Below, piece after piece: positions 18,511 to 30,725 of a stretch of DNA of 64,000 bases. This DNA comes from Solen grandis (taxonomy: Eukaryota; Mollusca; Bivalvia; Adapedonta; Solenidae): contig CM037790.1 in NCBI GenBank assembly GCA_021229015.1, positions 52,126,174 through 52,190,173 on the forward strand, written 5' to 3'. Below the pieces are notes generated by a model that was not told the origin of the DNA, searched no databases, and saw nothing but the letters and a program-made list of their open reading frames with translations. Positions within the stretch are counted from its first letter, which is position 1. Each line of letters begins with the position of its first letter. The translations under genes were made by a program, and so were the position numbers.

Positions 18511-20239
18511 ATGGCGGAACTGGTGCCACTTGCGATAGGAGCATACGTGCTCATCAACCGCATTCTCTTTAGCGACGATGACGATGACGATCTGTTATTG
18601 TTAGGAAATGCGGGAATGTAAGTCATTATTATAAATCTGATTCTAAATTCACCTTTAAAGATGTTCACCAGTTTTTTTTATGCTAAATGTAAAAAAGGTT
18701 AGCAGAACCCCAAGTTAACGAAGATCTACGATAATATTTTACATTTCCAAGTTTTAAACTCACACGTTTGACTGATTATTTTTAGGCCCTGATCGATTGC
18801 TGTTTTATATTTTAACCCTTTACCTCATATAGACGCCCTTTGATGATCTTATATATAAAGCCAGATCTACAGAAAGCCACAGATAAGCTTTACCAGCAAT
18901 CAGCATAAAACCTTATCAGCCTGCTAGTTACTCATACATGTATAGGCTGATCTGGTTTTATGCGGTTTGCTTAATATTTTCATGTCCTTTATAGGGGTTA
19001 AGGGCTAAGGCACAACACAATATTGGTTATATGGTGTGCCAATTATCAAAGACATATGGATACTACATGTAGTGTATAGGTCTTTTATGAAATAGGTGAA
19101 GTTAAATAATCATTCTATATATTCTAGAGTTTATTCTCCTCTTTTCAGTTCTGTTTACACATGGAATTATACATACCCATGCTTGTTAATTTTGTTTTAG
19201 TACCCGAGATGATAGGCCCAAGTCGCTACAGTACTACGAGGTCACAATTCAGCAGTATCTACCAGATACTTTCAAACAGTTTTTTAAAGTGACTCCTGTA
19301 ACAATGGAACATCTGTGTCGGAAGCTTTCAGATTGTCCGGAATTATCAGAAAGAGTTGTCCCAGGAGGGAGGAAGCCTATTCCACTTCAGAAGAAAGTAT
19401 TAATGACAATAAGATACCTAGTATCACAAGAAACTATAAAAGAACTCAGTGATCATTTTGGTATAACTGAACATAGTTTAATAAGAAGCAAAAGACAGGT
19501 TATAAACGCAGTAAACAATCATCTTTTTCCAAAGCTTGTGGCCTGGCCTAAAGCAAATTCTTTTCAAGACGTAGCCCAAAAGTTTGATGATATGGGTGGT
19601 TATGATTTTCCAAATGTTCTTGGGTGTATAGACGGATGTCATATACCAATCAAAGCACCACATGAAAATCCAAATGCTTATTTTAATAGAAAACAGTTCC
19701 ATTCGGTGATTCTGCAAGGTGTTTGTGTTCAAGATTTAACATTTACAGATATCAACGTGGGCTGGCCTGGCCGAGTACATGATGCTAAAGTTCTACGGAA
19801 TTCAAGTCTGTGGGAATCTGGCTTTCAAAAGACAGATAAAGGAAGATATCATTTATTAGGGGATGGTGCCTATCCGTTGAAACAGTGGTTGTTAACTCCT
19901 TACCGAGATAATGGGCATTTATCGCAGCAGCAGATCCGCTACAATATTTCACTGTCATCGAAGCGTCAAGTAATAGAAAGAGCTTTTGGTCTGCTCAAAG
20001 GGCGCTTTAGGAGATTGAAGTATGTAAATATGGAATCCATTGAAGAAATATGTAAGACAATAGTTGCTTCATGTGCACTACATAACATTTGTATGATGGA
20101 AAACGACGTCTTTGAAGAAATCTTGAACAATGAGGAAGATAATAACCAGGCCCCATGTCATGATGCTCAGATGTTTGTGGAAAATGATGCAGAGGGTCAG
20201 TTGAAAAGAATTGCTATTACAAACAGGTTACTCGTCTAA
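18511..20239 (+). CDS. PIF/Harbinger transposase (two exons)
   Basis: Exon 1 is 18511-18617 (ATG GCG GAA...), donor gtaagt at 18618; intron of 583 bp ending tttgttttag; exon 2 is 19201-20239. Phases agree (2+1 nt), giving 381 aa. Exon 1 encodes a short hydrophobic/acidic N-terminus with DDDDDD. Exon 2 has a helix-turn-helix-like region (TIKELSDHFGITEHSLIRSK) and then the DDE nuclease: Asp180 in GCIDGCHIPI, Asp257 in GDGAYP, Glu295 in VIERAFGLLKGRF. These match the DDE_Tnp_4-type nuclease of Harbinger elements, which cuts and joins DNA at 3-bp targets in the nucleus and needs the Myb-like partner. No disabling mutation was seen. AATAAA-like signals occur from 20808 onward. Confidence 0.92.
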
Positions 20240-20344
20240 GACATTATATTGAATACTGGAAACATGCTTACTCTCGTTTGACAAATAAGACAGAACATAT
20301 ACATGTACGTATACTAGCATCACTATTGGTGTTGCATCTCGATT

Positions 20345-20565
20345 TGACAGTATTTCAGTCATACAAATTTTATGACATCCAGCTAATTACAGAGGGAGGA
20401 AGACCCCGGGGGACACATGTACAAGGTACAGAGGCATCCTCGGCAAAACCCGACCTACTGCAAACCAGCTTGATGGCTTCCTCATATGAACAATCATAAG
20501 TCCTGACCGGGATACAAACCCAGAGCAGTGAGAAGCTAAGAGATTTTCAGCTTCTCTCCTCTGAT
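20345..20565 (-). mobile_element. tRNA-derived SINE (family 2)
   Basis: Contains tatttcagtcatacaaat, ccagctaattacagaggg and, at the head, gggatacaaacccagagcag (the complement of a B-box-like ggtttgtatccc). Relatives: 23822-23990 (-), 22365-22440 (-, fragment) and 49145-49358 (+). Confidence 0.65.
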
Positions 20566-21004
20566 TTATCATATGTATATGTACAAAATAATGTGGTTCA
20601 AATCCCATGAGTGACACTGGGTTTTTCACTGAAGTGTCCTTGGTGAAGGCAAACTCTTTACAAACAAGAAATGAATTGCTTGCAACATGTGAAAACATAA
20701 AAATACGAGTGTATAGAGAAAAAAAAACAGCTTGTGTTTTTGTATTTCTTTTATTTTAAGAACATTGAAATTATTTCAAAATATCAGTGTGTTCTTTGTA
20801 CATTTCAATAAAAAAATAATCATTTGTCACATTTTTTCTATCATCAATACACTACCTACAGTTAAATTGTCCGAAAGAATAAAGAAAAAATTAATGCCAA
20901 TGAATCTGGGGTTACCGTTACACAATTTTCTTGATGGATTAAACATTTGCACACTGGAATAAGGATGTGTGGCTTAACACATGAATGTGTACTTTCTTTT
21001 GCAG

Positions 21005-21260
21005 GGGAATGTATGTTTATACATTAATATGTTCCTCATATATCACAGTAAAATAAAAACAAGTATATACATTAACAATTATGTTCCTCATATATCACAG
21101 TAAAATAAAACAAGTATATACATTACTAACTGTATATGTTTCTCGTATAACACAGTAAAATTAAACAAGTATGAACATTAATATGTTCCTCACATAACAC
21201 AATAAAAATAAAAGTAGTCTATACATATATGTTCCTCATTTATCAAAGATGAACATGTGA
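21005..21260. repeat. ~50-bp tandem repeat
   Basis: The phrase atgttcctca/atgtttctcg recurs at about 21029, 21081, 21136, 21183 and 21229, each followed by cacagtaaaat-type sequence and acaagtatatacatt. Confidence 0.8.
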
Positions 21261-21848
21261 GCACAATGAATAAAGAAATGAAATCACTACAAAATGATAA
21301 AATTACCAAATTTTCTGGTCCAAACTATCATACATGTATGATGTATAAAATAACCCCTGTGTGGCCATTCAATTTGTGGACATTAAACTTGTAATTAAAG
21401 CACAAAACTCCAATATCAAATGAAAGGTGCCAATTACTCAGTCCGTGATACAAATCTCAATGACAGAGTACCATATGCCATTCTGTGCAATTATGTGTAA
21501 TAGAAGCTGATGCACAAGAGCTGCTGAAAAATAAACATTGTTTATTCGAAGCCAATAGTTGTAAGGTACATTTTTGCATATGTTTGTTGAAGCAAAGGAA
21601 ATATATTTTGCTCAAAATGCCAAACACATGAAGTGACTTCATGTATTTCTTATGAAAATATGTACCATTAGGCCCTTATCAGCTTTGTAAACAGGGTCGG
21701 CTTGAAGTGAATGAAATAGTAATCCATATGCCACACTTACAAAAAAGATATCCGGTTAAATATGTAAACATTACAGTTTTGCACATAAATCTAAATAAAT
21801 ATTATGTGCTATGTTAATGTTATGTAAATTTCAGTTTGTAAGAATGAT

Positions 21849-24800
21849 CTAATCTTTCTTAATAGATTCTTTCAGAACGTCTACCAGTGCATTTACAGCT
21901 TGTAAATTTTCCTGATGCCTCCTCTCCACCGCCTCCTCTCTCTTCCTTAGAACGTCTCCAAGGAAGGCTTTCATGACATCCACTGATCGTTTTGGACGTT
22001 TTCTCTGACTCGAAGTTTCTGTAAACATAATGAAATCAAGTGAATGTTGTAATGCAAATATTACTAGAATTCCCTAACATTGAAGCAGTTCAAGCCCATT
22101 GACGCAGTTCAAGCCCCAGTGGTGACCTTAAACTTGAAGGGCCCGGCATGTTATTATAATAAAATGATTATATATTTGTAGGAGATATATCCTCCCTGTA
22201 GGAGAAATTTTTACGAAGATTGTAAAAAACCGAAAAATAGTGTTTAAAGTTACTGTAAAAAAATTTATCATACTATGAATGAATGATGCTTAATATGTGT
22301 CAACACCTAATTTTGAAGAAACAAAACAGTTATTGTGTTGGTATTTATCATCTCTTTGACTATATTTCAGTCATATAAGAGGCCATCCAAGTAGAATCCC
22401 CGACCAATGGCAAGCCAGATGGAAGGCTATCCAAAGTCCTGACTGATTTCTCTCAATACCACAGCATATTTCACAGGCAATAAGTAAATAAATGCATTTC
22501 CTTGTTTGCAAATATAAATATGCATACCATCATCACTACTGCACAAAGGAGGCGAAGAGGTTTCGGCAGGGCGTTTTTTCCCTTTTGAAGGTTCAGGTGT
22601 AGGTGTGGGCGATTCTTTTGGGCTACTGCATAGAGGTGAATTGTCACTCGCTTTGTCTCCAGTGTCGATTATGTATTTGGGCTTCATGTCTGGGCACTTG
22701 TCAAATATTTCTTGTAGTTCTTCACAATCTGAATCTGGGGGTGATTCGCCAGACTTTTTTTGTTTATTTTTGTTACGATCATACTTTTCTTTTAGACTTT
22801 TAATTTTCAATCTGCACTGTTCACTGGTGAAGTTATAGCCCAATTTATTCATCTCTTCTGCCATTACCTTCCACTTGTGACGTTTGGATTGCCCTCTCTC
22901 CAAGTCAGAGAATTTCTCCAAGACCAACTTCTCTGACTGAGGATTCCACTTAGAAGCTGAAAACATTGTTGTGCAAATTTAATGTCATTTTGTTTTAATT
23001 AAAATTACATTTCTAGACTTCTAAATTAATAAAACCAGATAAATTTTATTTTTTATTATCAAAACTTACAATATTTGATTTTGAAACTGGCTCTTCACCT
23101 CTCACCTCTGATTAATCATGTTTATATAATAATGTGGGAAAAGAGTAGGAGGTGGAAGGAAGGTTGGTACATACTGGTTTGCCAAACCAAATGAGTTGAG
23201 AGCACTGACTGCCGTTTGTTGCTTTTAACGTTTCAGTCATTTGGAGACGTTGTCTACTTGAGACAGATATAGTGCTGTCACACTGTAGTATCACGCCCAG
23301 TCGCATTATCCTGAAACAATGGGCCAACCAGTCCTGGAACTACCCTTATATGCTGAGGGCCAAACAAGAGAGCTATACAAGTACCCTTTTTTATGACTCT
23401 GGGGATTAACTGCCGTAATATGATCAAAGATGTTAATATGTAGCATTAAACTCTATACAAACAATGTAAGAGACATATAATTTTGTAAAATGACAAAATA
23501 AAGCACATTATTTTTTCTACAAATAAATTCCCTTACCATTATCTCTGCTTGTGTCACCTGATGCTATACAGCTTTTGGACTCCTGGCTTGGCTTATTCTG
23601 TAGAAGACTGTCACATATCATCTGCTTCACATCAGAACCTGAAAACATGATACTTTCTAGTCACATAATGCCGTCACTATCAGCAGCTTACCTGAATAAT
23701 CCAACAAAATACATATTCTAGTAAATTCTAGTAAGGATTTACTGTTTAAAATCAACCCCCAAGTGAAGTTATTCTTCATAACTGTTTTTTTTACAAATGA
23801 ATAACTGTTGTTGTGATGGAGTTAACCATCGCTGGGAGAGTATTTCAGTCATATAGCAACGTCCAGCTAATTACAGGTGAAGGAAGACCCCCGAGTACAA
23901 AGGGGCGTCAGGGTAGAACCACCAACCTACTGCAAGCCAGCTGAAAGGCTTCCTCACTTGAAAAATCCTAGTATCCCTACCAGGATGAATAACTGTACAA
24001 GGCTATGAAATCATTATGAAAAATTACACGTTTTAGGTGAAATGGCTGTTGCAGATGGGTGTCAACATATGCTTGAATCACTGTCGGTCAATAACATATT
24101 TGTTTGTTAAGTTTGATGGGCGTAATGTCCCACTGAAAATATTTCAGTCATTTGGAGACAATGTCTACTTGAGACAGATAAAGTGCTGCCACACTTAAGT
24201 ATCATGCCATAGGCATGTGGCATGATACCACATCCAGTCACATTATCCTGAAACCAGTCCAACCAGTCATGAAACTACCCTCATATCAATACCATATTAA
24301 CAGTACCTGCTACATAACAATTATACCTGTTGAAGTACTCATCAGTAGATCTATAACATGCTGGGAGCATGATACACGCACCACCTTCCCATCATTGTCT
24401 GTCACCTCGACTTCATGGCTGAAGCAAAAAAGAACAATTCACAATGGATTCCTATTTAGGAAATAGTAATAGTACATGTAGTGAACTTGGCAAGGGTACT
24501 AGTACACATAGAAGGTTTATCCAGAACTGTCATCCAGAGTGATTAATATGAGTTTTAAAAATAAATTATGTAAAATAAGCAAGTTTAAACAAAACAAAAT
24601 ACATACAGTTCTTCTGTTTGCGCAGACATCACACACCACGTTTTGATCTTGACCAGTAATGATATCCTCCAAATCAACAGCAGCACAGTCAGCATGGAAT
24701 ACAAGCTCACACGCAGAACATCTAAGATAAATTCTGAAAAAAGGTATAGGTGATGTACACTAAAGTTTTGGGTAGGTGGTCCAAAGGCACATTTTAGCTA

Positions 24801-25693
24801 CATTTGGGAACTTTACTCTTTAAAATGCTGTATTTCAGGAGACCCTTCTAAAATGTTGGTGTCCTCGGGATACCTTTTAGTGTCAACCCCTGGGTATAAT
24901 GGAACAAGGCTAATTATCTCTCAAATATCTCATGTGTATATACTTACTACAGTTGAAAAGTGCTGAGCACAAAAAATGTTTGGTAAAATTACAAAATTAA
25001 ATTAATTAATGCATACATTAAATTATTACTACAGCGACATAGTATGTATTTTTTCTGTAGATTTATATGCACTAATATACCGCCCATAATTAAATATACA
25101 TGGTCTACGCACGGACATGTATTTAATATACCTCCATGGTTAGGTATACGTGATATGTGGGTCATTTTGAACAATTTATTCGCTTGTAGGTCACATTAAT
25201 TTAGATACAATTACCATATAAACAATCAAAACGGTTCTACTTACCTATACTGACCATCAACAAAAATACTGGTTTGCCTTGAATTTTCCTGAGCAGTTAG
25301 GCTAGCAATGCTTGGTTCCGGCGCTTTTATGTGGCAGATATAACACGACCACCTGCCAAAATTACTGAAACAGAATTTAAATGTTTAATTGTTGTCTAAA
25401 ATTAGTAAACTGTGGGGCAAAATGCAATTAATATCGAAAAATGTGATTAGCAATACGCTGACACGCGAACTGTAACGAGGACGAACGATAACGGACGAAC
25501 TTGAGTGAGGACGAATTTATCATTATTTTCTAACATCAATTAATGCGTCAAAACAACACCAATTGCTTGTGTAATGTAAATATAATTAAAGCCTCATTGT
25601 ACGCTATCGCTTATTGTCATTAATACTTAGTCAAATTAAATATTTATGAAGTAAAGTCCTGAAATGTTTTCCCGCGACTTACCAAGTTGCCAT
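21849..25693 (-). CDS. Harbinger Myb/SANT-like partner protein with N-terminal zinc finger (multi-exon)
   Basis: Minus-strand exons with GT/AG borders: 25683-25693, 25245-25364, 24607-24733, 24327-24418, 23537-23638, 22528-22956 and 21849-22018. All junctions are in phase except 24607/24418, which is off by one base, so an exon border there is wrong or the copy has an indel. About 350 aa. The N-terminus has paired Cys (WSCYICH; LRCSACELVFHADC; VVCDVC), PHD/zinc-finger-like. The sixth exon holds the Myb/SANT-like trihelix: KWNPQSEKLVLEKF, then HKWKVMAEEMNKLG and SEQCRLKIKSLKEKY. The last exon is a charged helix (VLRKREEAVERRHQENLQ). Such partners bind the transposon ends and carry the transposase into the nucleus. 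The first ATG (25703) is out of frame; the second (25693) fits. Confidence 0.75.
23230..23375 (-). mobile_element. SINE family 1 copy in intron
   Basis: Contains gtttcagtcatttggagacg, tgtctacttgagacagat and cgcccagtcgcattatcctg, matching 28151-28417 in reverse. It lies in an intron of the partner gene. Confidence 0.7.
23822..23990 (-). mobile_element. SINE family 2 copy in intron
   Basis: Contains gtatttcagtcatatagcaa and ccagctaattacaggtgaag, matching 49145-49358 in reverse. Confidence 0.65.
24120..24300 (-). mobile_element. SINE family 1 copy in intron
   Basis: Contains atttcagtcatttggagaca, ggcatgataccacatccagt and cacattatcctg, matching 28151-28417 in reverse. Confidence 0.7.
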
Positions 25694-25784
25694 TTTCCGC
25701 CATTTTGATTCGCCGCTCGCCGGTCATTTCACAGCGGCGTATTCGAATCAAATCAAGTGGTACGCCGGGTTCCAGATCTTAAAC

Positions 25785-25827
25785 GGCGCATGTCGGCGTA
25801 CGCCGGGTGGGTGAATGAAGTCCAGCC
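25785..25827 (+). repeat. Harbinger right terminal inverted repeat
   Basis: Ends ggtgggtgaatgaagtccag cc, with cggcgtacgccg just inside. Inverse of 18393-18427 with a few mismatches. Confidence 0.85.
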
Positions 25828-26710
25828 TGTGTTTCCTTTGCATTTTGTAAAGATGAACGTCATATGACGTCATATGACGTCATCAAGTTGTATAGAATTT
25901 CCGATTTCTTGATGTCAATTTACTCATGTTGCAAAGCTTCATAGACAATGCAAATTAAATGTCCTTTGTACGTAATCAGGAACATTTAGATTCAATGTTT
26001 AAAATTTTCATATGACGTCACATGACGTCAGAACTATAAATAACTACCAAAGTTTGTCCGCTCTGTACAGCCGTCATTTATTGATAGATTGGCATGGAAT
26101 CTTCACAGAAGTTATATATTACGACCTCATTGTGCAGGATTCTATAGGTTTGCCAAGATTCGAAAGAACTAAGGTTCTTTGACGAATCCAAGATTCGAAC
26201 CAAGGACGTCAAATTTTAAATACGTATAAAATCGTTTCTAGATGAGATAGAAATTTGATATTTAGCGAGCTTATACGTCTCTGTATTTCCTTTGTTTTTT
26301 TGTAAAGATGAACGTCATATGACGTCATCAAATTGTAGAGAATTTCCGATTCTTGAATGTCAATTTACTCATGTTGCAAAGGTTCATAGACAATGAAAAT
26401 TTAATGTCCTATGTAGGTAATCATGAACATTAAGATTTAATGAGTAAAATTTTCATATGACGTCACATGACATCAAAACTTAAAAAAGCTACCAAAGTTC
26501 ATCCGTGCTGCACAGCCGTCATTTATGGACGGATTGGCATGGAATTTTCACAGAAGTTATATATTACGATTTCATTGTGCAGGATTATATAGGTTTGCCA
26601 AAATTAGAAAAACACCAGGTTTGTCATGGTTTGCAGTGCAGAAAGCCCTATCTTTTGTTCAAAACAAAAGAAGTCTAGTTATTCTTCTTATTATTCTTTT
26701 TTTCTTCCTC
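25828..26710 (+). repeat. TGACGTCA-type array (right of Harbinger insertion)
   Basis: Resumes the unit cut at 18392; unit phrases near 26072 and 26514. Ends gcagaaagccctat, stem tcttttg...caaaaga, gtctag (about 26636-26678), then (ttctta)n and ctttttttcttcc of the next element. Confidence 0.85.
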
Positions 26711-28142
26711 TTATATTTGTGTTAATTTCGAGGTGTTGCCATTGACTCAGAACAATGAAAATTTTATGGTATATATTTCAAACCATGAGCTTTCGGAGGC
26801 AATGAATTTTATTATCATATGACGTCAGGTAACGTCAAATTTGACGTCAGGTGAAAAAGTTTGTACGCGGTCTACAGCCATTATTTCTGGACCGATTTTC
26901 ATAAAAATTTCACAGAATGTGTATGTTATGCTCTAGTTGTGCCTTTCGGTGTCGGTATTTCCAAATTCGAAAAGACAAATGTTTTATGGCGAATCCAAGA
27001 TTCGAATTAATGACGTCAAATTTCAAATGCGTATAAAATCGCTTCCAGAAGAGCTAGAAAGCTGATATTTGAACTGAATATTTGCCTCTAGGTTTTCTTT
27101 ACATTATAAAAAGATGAACGCCATATGACGTCACATGATGTCATAATGCTAATAAAACTTTCGTATTAAAACTTAACGGTTTTTAAGCCCTGTAGGCTTT
27201 ATTTTTTGTATGATTTGCTTGAAATTTTGTCTGAAAATGCAGTATTAGATTCTATGGAGCCATGTCACTTCCGTTTCCGGAAAATCCCAAAGCTCAAGGT
27301 CATATATCAATTATCGTGTTTTTCTTCGGCCTTAAATATCTACAAAACGGCAAATATTCTATCGAGACACTATGCGTATAATTTGTAGTGCTTAGAAAGA
27401 CCTTTCAGATGATATTTAGTTTTTGGTGATCGGGGTTGAATCGGTTGAGTTATGGTAACCCTCAGTGTGTTTAACAGTTTATATCTCGAAAACCTTTGAT
27501 TTTTGAAAATATGATGATGAATATCATTTGTAGAGCAATGTGTGGTCGTTCTTCTGATGCTTAAAGTTCAATGATTGACCTGAGATTCATGGAGTAATGG
27601 GGAAAAAACGAAATTCGTGCATATAGCTTTGGTGATTTTTTCATTTTTCAGGAGGTTTAAGAGCTTGTATCTCAAAACATATTAAAAATATTGCTATAGA
27701 TAAAGCGTGTGAAATGTAGAGAATTTTAAGACGATTATTTTGGTACCTAAAGTTTTGAAATTGACCAAAGTATGAGGAAGTTACATCAAAAGTAAGAATT
27801 TAAACATGTAGAATTTCAGCGATTTTGCCGTTATGTAAGAGTTTCATGGCTTATATCTTAAACCTCATAAGAAATAAGTCAAAACATTAAGCCAGTGAGA
27901 TGTACAGAATTTTAAGACGATTATTTTGGCACCTAGAGTTTTGAAATTGATCAAAGAATAAGGAAGTTACATCAAAAATACGAATTTAAACCCAATTGTA
28001 AGAATTTTCATAAAATATCCTACTTTCGCTTTCACCTTAATTGAAGCATTTTCGGAAAATGTAAGTTTACAGATATGTATTAGTCATATAAATTGCAAAA
28101 AAAAAAAACTTTTTACTTATATCATATTGATATTACTAGCTT
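26711..28142 (+). mobile_element. Next repeat element, left part
   Basis: One TGACGTCA unit, then a different ~1-kb interior with the cttccgtttccggaaa block (27266), and AT-rich sequence. Sister copies at 43236-44690 and, degraded, 53210-56090. Noncoding. Confidence 0.75.
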
Positions 28143-28150
28143 AACAAGTG

Positions 28151-28417
28151 TACCGTTCCCGGTGTCCGAGTGGTTAGAGCGTCCGCCTCGGGAGCGGGAA
28201 GTCGTGGGTTCGCTACCAATGTCGTAAAAGAATGGTACTGTTATAGCTCCCTTGCTTGACGCTCAGCATATAAGGGTAGTTGCAGAACTGGTTGGCTCGG
28301 TATCAGGATAATGTGACTGGGTGTGGTATCATGCCACATGTCTACGGCGTGATACTGCAGTGTGGCAGCACTATAACTGCATTAAGTAGACATCGTCTCC
28401 AAATGACTGAAATACTA
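28151..28417 (+). mobile_element. tRNA-derived SINE (family 1), complete
   Basis: The tRNA-like head has A box tggttagagcg and B box gggttcgctacc (28166-28212). The tail contains gtgactgggtgtggtatcat and ends at aatact. Target duplication aacaagtg at 28143-28150 and 28418-28425; the sister repeat at ~44690 has the empty site (ctaaacaagtgatgac). Not a functional tRNA gene: arms do not close well and it is followed by SINE body. Confidence 0.9.
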
Positions 28418-28425
28418 AACAAGTG

Positions 28426-29246
28426 TTGACAATGATTTAATATTTTGTCAAATCATTTTATTTACGTAACTTATACATATCAGTTGCAGTATTGCGTTCC
28501 CATAATCCTTTGAGCGTTTTGACACATGTCATTTAGACCGTTGTTGAAACATTGCAATTTCCCGACTTTATTGTTGCATCAATCGATAAATGTTGTACAA
28601 GCTATATTCCAAATTAATGATAAATGATAACCTATGTGAAAATATATGTACAATGTAATTTAATTGCCAGCTTGAGATACCATGAGCGTGTATAAGTGTA
28701 AACGTTTGAAACAAAATGATCAACATATGTCATCCGTTGAAGACGCTGCAAGCTAATTTGTCTGTAAAGCGCAAAATGGAGTAACTTTGTGTAATACAGT
28801 CGTCTCGATCGTATGTATGTACAAGCGTTATTGCAATTTAACTCACGAGGCTACACGCGTCGACGATTCTATTGCATGGTAGCATTTACTATTTTATTCC
28901 CGCGACTGTACACGAAAAAAAAATTGATATGCAGAAATAAGAGGTTTAAGTTTAATTGCTTATATTTTGAATACCTATAAAACCACACCCATTTTCAGGC
29001 CATTTATTTTAAAACCTAGAATACTAAAATTGGTCAAGTTATAAGAAGGCGATATCAAAATAAAGATTTATTTATTTTTGCCATATGGTTTATTTCACAA
29101 AGTTCATGCATGAGAAGTCCATCCGAAAAAAAAGTAAAAGGTAGGGAATTTAATATATATTCTTTCTACCGGTATTAATCTTTATTTTTTTCAATATTAG
29201 CAGAAAGTCCCATCATTCGTATCAACGAATGAAATCTAGTTATTAT
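28426..29246 (+). mobile_element. Repeat element, right part to hairpin end
   Basis: AT-rich noncoding; from ~28790 on it matches 48885-49570. Ends gcagaaagtcccat, stem cattcg...cgaatg, aaatctag (29200-29238). Confidence 0.7.
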
Positions 29247-29420
29247 TAGGGCTTTCTGCCTCAAGCAGAAAGACCTATTGGGTTTGTTATGTTTTTTAGG
29301 ACTTTCTGCCCTTTCGGCCTATTGGGTTTGTACTGTTTTTTATTATTAGGACTTTCTGCCTCAAGCAGAAAGTCCTATTGGGTTTGTTATGTTTATTATT
29401 ATTATTATTATTATTATTCT
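29247..29420 (+). repeat. Nested 5' hairpin ends and (TTA)n
   Basis: Three starts in a row with ctttctgcctcaagcagaaag-type hairpins (29250, ~29301 shortened, ~29348), each followed by cctattgggtttgt, then (tta)n at 29393-29418. Seems to be repeated insertion at the same microsatellite site. Confidence 0.8.
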
Positions 29421-30725
29421 TTTCTTCCTCACGGATTTTCATATGTTGCAATCGTCCTAGGAGAATGAAATTTCGATGGCATATTATTCATGTGCGTAAT
29501 TAAAAAATTCTATAATTTTTATATGCCTATGACGTCATATGACGTCACACTTGGCAATTTGCTACAAAAGTTTGTACGCGGTCTGGAGCGATAATTAATA
29601 AACCGATTTTTATCAAATTTTCACAGAATGTGTATATTAAGTTCTAGTTGTGCATTTCGTTGTCCGTTTTTCAAAATTCGAAAAGCACAAGGTTCTATGG
29701 CGAATGCAAGATTCAAACCAAGGACGTCAAATTGATAAATGCTCATAAAATCGTCCCTAAATGAGACAGAAGGTTGATATTTTGTCAGTATATAGATCTC
29801 CGATAGATTTAAATATTTTGTGAAAATGGACGTCTTGTGACGTCATTTAATATGGCCAAGGACAATGAAATTTTGACGTCATATTCCCCAAGAAATGTTG
29901 TTTTGATTTCTATGATTTTCATATCTCTCTGACGTCATATGACGTCACACTTGAAATAAGCTACAAAAGTTTGTACGCGGTCCAGAGCCATTATTAATGA
30001 ACCGATTTCCATCAAATTTTCACAGAATGTGTATATTAAGTTTTAGTTGTGCATGCTGGTGTCCGTTTTTCAAAATTCGAAAAGTCCAAGGTTCTATAGC
30101 GATTCCAAGATTCGAACCAAGGTCGTAAATTTTTAAATTCTTATAAAATCGGTCCTATTTGAGATAGAAAGGTGATATTGGGTCAGTATATAGGTCTCTG
30201 GGAGTCTTAAACATTTTGTGAAAATAAATGTCATATGACGTCACGTGACGTCATTATATGATAATGAATTTCTAATTCTAACAAGATTATTTCTATATAT
30301 TGAAATTTTCGAAGGGCAATGGAAATTTAATGCCGCATGCTTCAGATGCTGAAATTTTGATTTCAATGATTTTCAGAAGCCTATGACGTCATATGACGTC
30401 ACACTTGAAATTGACTACAAAAGTTTGTACACGGTCCAGAGCCATTATTTATGTGCCAATTTTCATCAAATTTTCACAGAATGTGTATATTACGTTCTTA
30501 TTGTGTATACCGGTGTCCGTTTTTCAAAATTCGAAAAGTCCAAGCATATATGGCGGATCCAAGATTCGAACCAATGACGTCAATATTTAAATGCTTATAA
30601 AAACTGTCCTATTTGAGATAGAAAGTTGAAATTTTGTCAGTTAGTAGGTCTCTGGGTGTCTTAACAATTATGTGAAAATAAACGTCATATGACGTCACGT
30701 GACGTCATTTGTTTATTATTATTAT
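29420..30725 (+). repeat. Three TGACGTCA-type units
   Basis: Units near 29600, 30000 and 30460 share accgattttcatcaaatttt-type phrases and paired TGACGTCA. Ends in a (tta)n run at ~30715. Noncoding. Confidence 0.8.

Larger units (their letters stand above)
20240..21848. other. Harbinger interior between convergent genes
   Basis: No coding frame. Holds a minus-oriented SINE copy (20345-20565), AATAAA-type signals (20808, 20876, 21266) and a ~50-bp tandem repeat at 21005-21260. Confidence 0.6.
18393..25827 (+). mobile_element. Full-length PIF/Harbinger DNA transposon
   Basis: About 7.43 kb. Left end gggtagacttcattcacaca and right end (reverse complement) ggctggacttcattcaccca form imperfect inverted repeats, both followed by cggcgtacgccg. 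The flanks are tgt at 18390-18392 and tgt at 25828-25830, matching the 3-bp duplication of this superfamily (tgtg is also shared). The interrupted repeat unit is readable from uninserted sisters (for example 17490-17510, ctctgtgttttcctt-like). It carries a transposase gene on + and a Myb-like partner gene on -, the two-gene set expected of Harbinger. Confidence 0.9.

Noticed and set aside
22603..22838. Plus-strand frames opposite the Myb exon
   Set aside because: Shadows of the minus-strand exon, which has splice signals and a recognisable domain.
28159..28213. Possible tRNA gene
   Set aside because: A and B boxes are present, but it is the head of a 267-bp SINE with target duplications; the arms do not close as in a functional tRNA.
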